In this document: piece by piece, positions 25,256 to 32,830 of the stretch
How positions within the stretch are numbered: position 1 is the stretch's first letter
How the letters are laid out: the number at the start of each line of letters is the position of its first letter
DNA from: Dyella mobilis
GTDB taxonomy: Bacteria; Pseudomonadota; Gammaproteobacteria; Xanthomonadales; Rhodanobacteraceae
Reading direction: 5' to 3'
NCBI RefSeq assembly: GCF_016904945.1
Contig: NZ_JADIKF010000038.1
Span: 478,241-542,240, forward strand
Length of the DNA: 64,000 bases
Made by a program: the position numbers and the translations under genes
The notes under the pieces: generated by a model
What the model was told of the DNA's origin: nothing
What the model saw: the letters and a program-made list of their open reading frames with translations, nothing else
Databases searched by the model: none

Positions 25256-25705
25256 ATGAGTCTCTTTGCACGTTCCGTCAGCTACCTGGGCCGCTGGTCC
25301 AATCCCGCCGCCGCGCTGCTGTTGCTGGGCGCGTCCAGTACGATCAGCTCGCCCGTGCAGGCCGATCCGGGCGACTTCCAGGCCATGCCCGGTTTGTGGA
25401 AGATCACCTTGCACACCATCAAGGACGGCCACGACACGGTGAAGTGGAAGTGCCTGTACGACGGCGCCGACCCGTGGGCCACCTTTGTGGACGTGATGGC
25501 TCCGGACGCCGATTGCCAGCGCAGCAACGAACATCGCACCAGTACGGCCCTGGCCTGGCAAACTGCGTGCGGCGCCCACGACGGCCATGGACGCATTGCG
25601 CTGGATTCGCCGCAGCACTATCTCGGCAGCGTGAAACTCGACGAGCAGGATGTGCTGAAAGTCGAAGGCCAGCGCTACGCAGCGTGCACCGGCCCTGCCG
25701 ACTGA
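25256..25705 (+). CDS. DUF3617-like secreted protein
   Basis: 149 aa with a probable signal sequence (NPAAALLLLGASSTISSPVQA). The mature part begins with a PGLWKITLHT-type segment and contains four cysteines (KCLYDG, DADCQRS, TACGAH, YAACTG), the pattern of DUF3617 periplasmic proteins of Proteobacteria. Function is not established for this family. It lies between a strong terminator and a convergent RND gene, so it probably has its own promoter; its stop is 6 bases from the end of the RND gene on the other strand. Confidence 0.8.
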   Translation: MSLFARSVSYLGRWSNPAAALLLLGASSTISSPVQADPGDFQAMPGLWKITLHTIKDGHDTVKWKCLYDGADPWATFVDVMAPDADCQRSNEHRTSTALAWQTACGAHDGHGRIALDSPQHYLGSVKLDEQDVLKVEGQRYAACTGPAD

Positions 25706-25711
25706 GCGGCT

Positions 25712-28700
25712 TCACTCGCTGACCGTGGCCTGTCCGCCAAGCGCGCGCAAGCGGCGCTTGTGCACGCGCTTGGCTTTGCGCAAGGCCTTGCGTTCGCGTC
25801 GATCGTGCAACCACAAATAGATCGCCGGCGTACTGAGCAAGGTCAGCAACTGGGATACGAACAGTCCGCCGAGGATGGCGATGCCCAGCGGCTGGCGCAT
25901 CTCAGCGCCCATGCCGAAACCAAGCGCCAGCGGCAGTGCGGCGCCCATGGCGACCAGGGTGGTCATGGTGATCGGCCGGAAACGCACCAGGGCCGCCTCG
26001 CGGATGGCTTCGGGCGGCGTGAGCCCGCCCTCGCGCTCGGCCACCAGGGCGAAGTCCACCATCAGGATCGCGTTCTTCTTCACGATGCCGATCAGCATCA
26101 GCACCGCAATCACCGACATGGTCGACACCTGCGTGTGCGTAACCAGCATCGCCAGGAACGCACCCATGCCGGCTGCCGGCAAGGTGGAAAGAATGGTCAG
26201 CGGGTGAATCAGGCTTTCGTAGAGAACGCCCAGCACGATGTACATGGCCAGGATCACCGCAATGAAAATGATCGCGCCGTTGGTGGCCGCTTCCATCAGC
26301 TGCTGGTTGTCGCCGGTGAATTTCTTCATGACGCCAGGCGGCAGTTGCGCGGCAAGCATGGCCTGATCGATCAGCTTCAGCCCATCGGACTGGGTTACGC
26401 CGTCCGCCAGGTTGTAGTTGATGGTCGCCGATTCGAGCTGGTTGTAATGCTGGATATCGATCGGTTCGATAAACGGCCGCACGTGCGCCAAGGCCGACAG
26501 CGGCACCATCTTGTTCTGGTTATTGCGTACGTACATGCCCAGCAGCGTCTGCGGGTTCAGCGAGCCGGCGTTGTCGTCGGTCAGGATCACCTGATACTGG
26601 TTGAGCGGCGAATAGATCACCGACACCGGCGTCTGCCCGAAGGCGTTGGCCAGCAACTGGTCGATCTGACCCATGTCCACCTGCAGGCGCGAGGCGGCGT
26701 TGCGATCCACCTGCAGCATCTGTTGCTTGCCGATGCTGTCAAAGCTGGTGCTGACGTCCCGGAACTGCTTCATCGTGCGCATCACCTGGGCCAGTTTCAG
26801 GGTCGGTCCCTGCAGGGCCTGGCTGGTGGTGCTGGTCAGGTCGAAGTCGTATTTACCCTTGGCCTTGTTGCTTGAGTTGCTATTGAAGAAGCCGATGTTG
26901 GTCAGCGATAGCTGCACGTCGGCCAGTTTTTGGTACTGCGCCTTGAGGCGCGCAATGACTTTGTCCGCCGGGTCCGAACGCTCGCCCGGGCCGTCGCCGC
27001 GCGGCTTGAGGTCGATGAAGTAGGTGGCCTCGTTCGAGACCGCGCCGTTGGTGTTGTTGCCGCCCAGGAACGAGGTGACGTCGAGCACCGCCGGGTCGGT
27101 CAGCATGGAGGCTTCCAGCGCCTGCGTGCGCTTGGCCAGCAATGCGGGCGAAATATTGGCATCGGCTACGAGGTCGGCTTCGATCTTGCCGGTGTCGCCC
27201 TCCGGCATCAGGGTGCCGCCTGCCGTCTTGACCACTGCCATCGCCAGCACCACGGTGAGAATCAACAGCAGCGGAGGTTGCCAGCGCATGATGCGGCGAT
27301 GGCGCATGGCCCAGTCCAGCGCACCCGAATAGATGCGCAGCAGGCTGCGGTCGAAGCGCTCCACCGCCATTTCAAGCTTGCCCGCCTGCTTGCTTCCCTC
27401 CTCCCGCACCAGGTAACGGCCGCATAGCGCAGGCGTAAGCGTGAGGGACACCAGCGCGGAGATCACGATGGTGGCAATCAGGGTGACGGAAAACTCGCGC
27501 ATCAGCATCACCATGAAGCTGTGCCCGAACACCATCGGAGCGAATACCGCGATCAACGAGAGGGTGATCGAGATCACCGTAAAGCCGATTTCCCGCACGC
27601 CGTTGAGCGAGGCTTCCATGGGATCGGCGCCGCGTTCCATGTGTCGGTAGATGTTCTCGATCACCACGATGGCGTCGTCCACCACGAAACCTATGCACAG
27701 TACCAGCGCGATCAGCGACAGCATGTTGAGGGTGAAGTTGAGCGCGTACATCAACACCAGGGCACCGGCCAGCGACAACGGTACGCTCAGCGTGGCGATC
27801 AGGGTCGGGCGCACCCTGCGCAGGAAAACCAGCATCACCAACGCCACCATGATCACGCTGAGCAGCAGTGCCACTTCCACTTCGCGCAGCGTCGACTTGG
27901 TGGAGTCGGTCAGATCGAAAATCGGGTTGATTCGCACGTCGGCCGGCACCAGCGCTTCCAGCCGCGGCACCGTGTCGCGAATGCTCTGCGCCAATTGCAC
28001 GGCGTTCGCCTCCGGGCGCTTCATCACCTGCAGGATCACGGCGTGCTGATTGTTGAACCACGCGGCCTGATAGGCGTCCTGCTGGCCGTCGGTCACCGTG
28101 GCCACGTCGGAAAGCCGCACCGGGACGCCTTTCTGATTGGCGATGACCAAGTTGGCGAAGTCGCGTGCGCGGATCAGTCCGTCGTCGGCGCTCACCGTCA
28201 TTTGCGTGGTGCCATCACTCAGGATGCCCTGCGGCGAGCTGACGTTGGCCGCGCGCAAGGCGTTGGCCACGTCATTGGCGGTCAGTCCCATCGCGGTGAG
28301 GGCCGCGGCGTTGAGCGAAACGCGTACGGCGTGCGGCGTGCCGCCGATGAGCTGTGCCTGTGCCACGCCGGGAATTTGCGCGATGGCCGGCCGCATCAAG
28401 GTGTCGGCCAGGTCGTAGAGCTTGTCCGGCGCCATGCTGGAAGAGGTCATGGCCAGCAGCAACACCGGGATCTGCGTAGTGTCGGCCTTGAACAATTGCG
28501 GCGGCGACAAGGCCATCACCGGCGGCAGGTCGGGGATCGCCGCATTGATGGCCGCGTTCACGTCGCGCGCCGCGCTGTCGGCGGTGCGCGAGGTGTCAAA
28601 ACGGATCTGGATCTGCGTGCCGCCCGGATTGGCATCGGAGGTCATCTGCTGGATGCCGGGAATCCGTCCAAACTGGCGCTCAAGCGGCGCGACGACGGTG

Positions 28701-28882
28701 GACGCCACCGTCTGCGCATCCGCACCCGGCAAGAGCGCCTGCACGGTGACGGCGGGGAATTGTATCGACGGAAACGCAGCCAGTCCAAGGACCAGGTAGG
28801 CGCAGAATCCGGCGATGACCAGGCCGATCGCCAGCAAAGACGTGGCGATCGGTCGGCGGATGACGGGCTCGAAAATATTCAC
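25712..28882 (-). CDS. RND efflux permease, MdtB/MdtC-like (second of a tandem pair)
   Basis: 1056-aa inner-membrane RND transporter. It starts MNIFEPVIRRPIATSLLAIG, has the two porter domains, GFVVDDAIVVIENIYRHMER in TM4, and the second-half motif IGIVKKNAILMVDFAL. The sequence type is that of the heteromeric MdtB/MdtC (MuxB/MuxC) permeases, which function as pairs. The companion permease is encoded upstream at 29109-32276. No adaptor or channel gene is beside them, so partners must come from elsewhere. The 226-bp gap to the partner contains a hairpin and a conserved upstream motif, suggesting it can be transcribed separately. Confidence 0.94.
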   Translation of the reverse strand: MNIFEPVIRRPIATSLLAIGLVIAGFCAYLVLGLAAFPSIQFPAVTVQALLPGADAQTVASTVVAPLERQFGRIPGIQQMTSDANPGGTQIQIRFDTSRTADSAARDVNAAINAAIPDLPPVMALSPPQLFKADTTQIPVLLLAMTSSSMAPDKLYDLADTLMRPAIAQIPGVAQAQLIGGTPHAVRVSLNAAALTAMGLTANDVANALRAANVSSPQGILSDGTTQMTVSADDGLIRARDFANLVIANQKGVPVRLSDVATVTDGQQDAYQAAWFNNQHAVILQVMKRPEANAVQLAQSIRDTVPRLEALVPADVRINPIFDLTDSTKSTLREVEVALLLSVIMVALVMLVFLRRVRPTLIATLSVPLSLAGALVLMYALNFTLNMLSLIALVLCIGFVVDDAIVVIENIYRHMERGADPMEASLNGVREIGFTVISITLSLIAVFAPMVFGHSFMVMLMREFSVTLIATIVISALVSLTLTPALCGRYLVREEGSKQAGKLEMAVERFDRSLLRIYSGALDWAMRHRRIMRWQPPLLLILTVVLAMAVVKTAGGTLMPEGDTGKIEADLVADANISPALLAKRTQALEASMLTDPAVLDVTSFLGGNNTNGAVSNEATYFIDLKPRGDGPGERSDPADKVIARLKAQYQKLADVQLSLTNIGFFNSNSSNKAKGKYDFDLTSTTSQALQGPTLKLAQVMRTMKQFRDVSTSFDSIGKQQMLQVDRNAASRLQVDMGQIDQLLANAFGQTPVSVIYSPLNQYQVILTDDNAGSLNPQTLLGMYVRNNQNKMVPLSALAHVRPFIEPIDIQHYNQLESATINYNLADGVTQSDGLKLIDQAMLAAQLPPGVMKKFTGDNQQLMEAATNGAIIFIAVILAMYIVLGVLYESLIHPLTILSTLPAAGMGAFLAMLVTHTQVSTMSVIAVLMLIGIVKKNAILMVDFALVAEREGGLTPPEAIREAALVRFRPITMTTLVAMGAALPLALGFGMGAEMRQPLGIAILGGLFVSQLLTLLSTPAIYLWLHDRRERKALRKAKRVHKRRLRALGGQATVSE

Positions 28883-28957
28883 GCGTGGGTCCAGCGATAC
28901 GCGCCGCGATATCGGGCGCGTCGAAACAGAGAGGGCGAAGAGAACATATCCATGCGC

Positions 28958-29001
28958 ACCTCATACCCTGATCGGCCACGGCGCAAATGTGCCTTTCGTC
29001 C
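28958..29001 (-). promoter_or_regulatory. 44-bp motif upstream of the second RND permease (paired with 32361-32404)
   Basis: This segment matches the segment at 32361-32404 at roughly 33 of 44 positions without gaps; the best conserved blocks on plus are CTCATACCCT and CAAATGTGCCT. Each lies about 75-85 bp upstream of an RND start. It may be a duplicated promoter or a regulator-binding region shared by the two genes. No known box is recognised. Confidence 0.5.
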
Positions 29002-29031
29002 AACCGTGCCATTAGGTAGAGATGGTTTGAG

Positions 29032-29061
29032 CACGCGTATCGCCAAAGGGCGATACGCGTG
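29032..29061 (-). terminator. Perfect hairpin after the first tandem RND permease
   Basis: CACGCGTATCGCC-AAAG-GGCGATACGCGTG on plus: 13 perfect base pairs with a 4-base loop, 47 bases after the stop codon of the gene at 29109. No T-run follows in the direction of transcription, so it may attenuate or stabilise rather than fully terminate between the two permease genes. Confidence 0.6.
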
Positions 29062-29108
29062 ACGGGCCGGATGTTTCCTTCAGGTGAATGCCGCGTGGCA
29101 AAACCGAT

Positions 29109-32100
29109 TCAGGATGATGCCGCAGCCTGCTTGCCCAAGCGGCGCAGGCGGCGTCGCTCCGCCCGCTTGGCCTTGCGTTCGCGCCGGTCGTGTTGCCACA
29201 GGTAGATGGCCGGCGTGCTGAGCAAAGTCAGCAACTGCGATACCAGCAGGCCGCCCAGAATGGAGATGCCAAGCGGCTGGCGCATTTCCGAACCGATGCC
29301 GAAGCCGACCGCCAGCGGCAACGCAGCGCCCATCGCCACCAGCGTGGTCATGGTGATGGGGCGGAAGCGCACCAGCGCCGCCTCCAGAATCGCCTCCGGC
29401 GGCGAGAGGCCGTGTTCGCGTTCGGCGACCAGGGCGAAGTCCACCATCAGGATCGCGTTCTTCTTCACGATGCCGATCAGCATAAGCACCGAGATAACCG
29501 ACATGATAGTCATCTGCGTGTGCGTTACTAACATGGCAAGGAACGCACCCATGCCGGCGGCAGGCAGCGTGGAAAGAATCGTCAGCGGATGAATGAAGCT
29601 CTCGTACAGGATGCCGAGCACGATGTACATCACCAGGATCACGGCAATCAGCAGGAAGATCGAGTTGGTGGCCGCTTCGGCAAGTTTCTGGTTATCACCG
29701 GTGAACTGCTGCGAGATGCCGGGTGGAATGTGCGCGTTGAGCATGGCCACACTGATGAGCTGCAAGGCGTCGCTCTGCGTCACGTCCTTTTCCAGGTTGT
29801 AGTTGATCGACGCCGCCTCGAGCTGCTTGTAGTGCTGCACTTCCATCGGTGCGATATACGGCTTGATGTGCGCGAACGCCGATAGCGGCACCATCTGGTT
29901 CTGGTTGTTGCGCACGTAGAGGTTCAACAGCGTATCCGGCCGCAGCGAGTTGGCATTGTCGGCCACCAGGATCACCTGGTACTGGTTGATGTCCGAGTAA
30001 ATGGTGGAGACCGGTGTCTGGCCGAATGCGTCGAACAGCACCTGGTCGACCTGCCCCATGGTCACCTGCAGGCGCGCCGCGGCATTGCGATCCACCTCGA
30101 TCATCTGTTGCTTGCCGATGCTGTCGAAACTGGTCGTAACGTCGCGGAACTGCTTCATCTTGCGCAGTTGCTGCGCCAGCGCCAGCGTGGGGCCCTGCAG
30201 CGGGTCGCCATTGTTGCTGGTGAGGTTGAACGAGTATTGTCCCTTCGCACCGCCGAATGACGGACCGTTGTTGCCGAACAGTTGCAGGCCGGTGACGGAA
30301 ACCTGCACATCGGTCAGCTTCTTGAACTGGTCGCTGAGGCGGTTCGCCACCGTATCGGTCGAATCGCGGCGATCGTTGGGTCCGCTGCCCAAGGGCTTCA
30401 GATCGATAAAGAACGACGACTGGTTGCCTACCGAACCGTTGCCGCCGTTGCCGCCCAGGAAGCTGGCCACATCCAGTACCGCCGGATCGGCCAGGATGGC
30501 GGTGTAGACAGCCTGGGTGCGCTTGGCCAGCAATTCGGGCGAGACGTTGGCGTCGGCCACCAGGAAAGCCTGCGCGATGCCCGAATCGCTCTTGGGCATG
30601 AAGCCGCCGCCCGCGGTCTTGACGACCGCAAAGGCCAATACGCCAGTCAACACCAGCAGGATCGGCGGCTGCCAGCGCATGATGCGTCGATGGCGCATGG
30701 CCCAGTGCAGGCTGCGCTCGTAGACCGCAAGCATCCAGCGGTCCAGGCGCTCGGCCAACTGCTCGAACCGGCTAGGCACGTGTTCGCCCGGCCGCTCTTG
30801 CTTGAGATAGCGGCCGCACAGCGCCGGCGTGAGCGTCAGCGACACCACCGCCGAAATGATGATGGTGGAAATCAGCGTGACGGAGAATTCACGCATCACC
30901 GTCACCAGCCCGTTGTTGCCGAACAACATCGGCGCGAATACGGCGATCAGCGACAAGGTGATCGAGATCACCGTAAAGCCGATCTCGCGCACGCCGATCA
31001 GTGCGGCCTCCAGTGGTTCGGTACCCCGCTCCATGTGGCGAAAAATGTTTTCGATCACCACGATGGCGTCATCGACCACGAAGCCGATGCACAACACCAG
31101 TGCGATCAGCGACAGCATGTTGAGCGTGAAGCCGCAGGCGAACATCACCACGCACGCGCCGGCCAGCGACAGGGGCACGCTGACCATGGCAATGAAAGTA
31201 GGCCGTGCGCGGCGCAGGAACACCAGCATCACGATCGCCACCATCACGATGCTGAGCAGCAGCGCGATTTCCACTTCGTGCAGGGCCGAGGTGGTGGAGG
31301 GCGTAAGGTCGAAAATCGGCGTGATCTGTACATCGGCAGGAAGCAGCGCCTTCAGCCGCGGGATGGAGCTCTTGATGCTCTTCACCACCTGCACGGAGTT
31401 GGCTTCGGGTCGCTTGGCAATATTCAGCATCACCGCGCGCTGGTTGTTGAACCAGGCTGCCTGATACGCATCCTGCTGCCCGTTTTCCACCTTGGCGACA
31501 TCCGAGAGATAGACCGGCACGCCCTTTTTGTTTGCAATCACCAGCGAGCGGAAATCGCTGGCGGTCTGCAAGGCATCGTTGGCGGTGACGGTCATCTGGC
31601 TTACGCCGTCGGACAGCAGGCCCTGCGGCGAGGTGACATTGGCGGCGCGCAAGGTGTTCGCCACGTCATTGGAGGTCAGCCCCTTGGCGGTCAAGGCGGC
31701 GGTGTTCAGCGATACGCGCACGGCGTGCGGCGCACCGCCCTGCACCTGCACCTGTGCGACACCGTCGATTTGCGACACCACCGGCTTGATGAACGTGTCG
31801 GCCAGGTCGTAAAGCTTGTCCGGCGACATGCTGGTGGAGGTCACCTCAAGCAGTAGGACGGGAATTTGCGATGTATTGAACTTGTAATATTGCGGTGGCG
31901 AAGAAGCCATTTGCTGCGGCAGCTGCGGCAGGGAGGCGTTGATGGCGGCCTGCACGTCGCGGGCGGCCCGGTCGACGTTGGTGCCGCTGTCGAACATGAT
32001 CTGGATCTGGGTGGCGCCGTCGTCGCTTTGCGAGTCGATTTCCTGGACACCCGGAATGCGGCCCAGTTGGCGCTCCAGCGGCGCCGTGACGGTCGAGGCC

Positions 32101-32276
32101 ATGGTCTGCGCACTGGCACCCGGCATCGACGCCGCCACCATCACGCCGGGAAACTCCAGCGACGGAAAGGCCGCCAATCCAATCAGGATGTAGGCGCAAA
32201 TGCCGGCGATCACCACGCCAATGGCGAGCAGCGAGGTACCCGCGGGACGGCGGATGATCGGCGCAAAGATATTCAT
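29109..32276 (-). CDS. RND efflux permease, MdtB/MdtC-like (first of a tandem pair)
   Basis: 1055 aa, closely similar along its whole length to the downstream permease (both start MNIF-P-IRRP and share FNNQ, GFVVDDAIVVIENI, FTGDNQ and IVKKNAILMVDFALVAERE). Tandem duplication within the MdtBC type is the simplest explanation. The porter domains and TM4 aspartates are intact, so it should be a functional proton-driven pump half. Upstream lie the repeated 44-bp motif and, beyond it, a MITE-like element. Missing from the neighbourhood are the adaptor (MdtA-like) and outer-membrane channel genes normally in such operons. Confidence 0.94.
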   Translation of the reverse strand: MNIFAPIIRRPAGTSLLAIGVVIAGICAYILIGLAAFPSLEFPGVMVAASMPGASAQTMASTVTAPLERQLGRIPGVQEIDSQSDDGATQIQIMFDSGTNVDRAARDVQAAINASLPQLPQQMASSPPQYYKFNTSQIPVLLLEVTSTSMSPDKLYDLADTFIKPVVSQIDGVAQVQVQGGAPHAVRVSLNTAALTAKGLTSNDVANTLRAANVTSPQGLLSDGVSQMTVTANDALQTASDFRSLVIANKKGVPVYLSDVAKVENGQQDAYQAAWFNNQRAVMLNIAKRPEANSVQVVKSIKSSIPRLKALLPADVQITPIFDLTPSTTSALHEVEIALLLSIVMVAIVMLVFLRRARPTFIAMVSVPLSLAGACVVMFACGFTLNMLSLIALVLCIGFVVDDAIVVIENIFRHMERGTEPLEAALIGVREIGFTVISITLSLIAVFAPMLFGNNGLVTVMREFSVTLISTIIISAVVSLTLTPALCGRYLKQERPGEHVPSRFEQLAERLDRWMLAVYERSLHWAMRHRRIMRWQPPILLVLTGVLAFAVVKTAGGGFMPKSDSGIAQAFLVADANVSPELLAKRTQAVYTAILADPAVLDVASFLGGNGGNGSVGNQSSFFIDLKPLGSGPNDRRDSTDTVANRLSDQFKKLTDVQVSVTGLQLFGNNGPSFGGAKGQYSFNLTSNNGDPLQGPTLALAQQLRKMKQFRDVTTSFDSIGKQQMIEVDRNAAARLQVTMGQVDQVLFDAFGQTPVSTIYSDINQYQVILVADNANSLRPDTLLNLYVRNNQNQMVPLSAFAHIKPYIAPMEVQHYKQLEAASINYNLEKDVTQSDALQLISVAMLNAHIPPGISQQFTGDNQKLAEAATNSIFLLIAVILVMYIVLGILYESFIHPLTILSTLPAAGMGAFLAMLVTHTQMTIMSVISVLMLIGIVKKNAILMVDFALVAEREHGLSPPEAILEAALVRFRPITMTTLVAMGAALPLAVGFGIGSEMRQPLGISILGGLLVSQLLTLLSTPAIYLWQHDRRERKAKRAERRRLRRLGKQAAASS

Positions 32277-32360
32277 GCCGGTGCCCCTGCGCCGTTGTCA
32301 GTTCGGCGTAGGCCAGGCACGGGCAGCAGTCGCGAGAAATCGTGAGTAGGTTCCATAACC

Positions 32361-32404
32361 ACTTCATACCCTCCATAGGCGCCGCGTAAATGTGCCTGAA
32401 GTCC
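32361..32404 (-). promoter_or_regulatory. 44-bp motif upstream of the first RND permease (paired with 28958-29001)
   Basis: Counterpart of the motif upstream of the second RND gene, with conserved plus-strand blocks TTCATACCCT and AAATGTGCCT. It lies 85 bp upstream of the ATG at 32276. The repetition at the same relative position before both paralogues suggests a promoter or operator copied with the gene. Confidence 0.5.
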
Positions 32405-32504
32405 GGCCCTGCCGGAAGGCACGGGACCGGATATGGTCCGCGGCTTGGCGATTTAGTTCCGTTGCGGAACCCAATCACCTGGGAATCGTGGCGTGGATGC
32501 GGCC

Positions 32505-32803
32505 TTCACCCGCTCCCTGCTAGGGCCTGTTAGCACTATTTTCGTAGCCCGCGTTGTCGTTGAGTGGACGTCAGGTGGTAGTGCGTGGCACTGACTTGGC
32601 TGGCTGCCAAGCCGGTGCCGCGCGCTGCCGCATGGCGGCCACTCAACGGCAACCCTACGGGCCGGGTCTGTTTGCCCGCCATCCTGCGTCATCGCTCGGT
32701 TGTGTACGGACGTACACTCCCTCACTCTTCCTTGATTGGCGCGCAAACAGCTCCCGGCGCGAGCCACGAAAATAGTGCTAACAGGCCCTAGGGAGCGAGT
32801 GAA
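32505..32803. terminator. Hairpin following btuB, apparently split by the inserted element
   Basis: If the segment 32523-32790 is removed, the flanks join to TTCACCCGCTCCC-TGCTA-GGGAGCGAGTGAA (13-base arms 32505-32517 and 32791-32803, one mismatch, five-base loop). This hairpin would start 28 bases after the btuB stop. No T-run is visible, so its strength as a terminator is uncertain. Today the two arms are separated by the 270-bp MITE-like element. Confidence 0.6.
32521..32790. mobile_element. MITE-like element with perfect 25-bp terminal inverted repeats
   Basis: The ends 32521-32545 and 32766-32790 are exact reverse complements (outer bases TAGGGCCTGTTAGC...). Counting the terminal TA on each side as a target duplication gives 23-bp inverted repeats and a TA duplication. 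The interior of about 220 bp has no coding frame but is full of nested dyads: 32553-32567 with 32639-32653 (one mismatch), GGCAC...CTTGGC with GCCAAG...GTGCC (32587-32619), and GTGTACG-GA-CGTACAC (32702-32717). This looks like a non-autonomous element, possibly related to IS630 or the IS427 group of IS5, which use TA-containing targets; that relationship is from memory, not a search. No transposase in the window. Confidence 0.72.
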
Positions 32804-32830
32804 CGGGCAGGCGCTCAAGGCGCCGGAAGA

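Noticed and set aside
32554..32791. Short frames within the MITE-like element as a gene or transposase remnant
   Set aside because: Frames are at most 73 codons, show no transposase motif and lie within nested palindromes.
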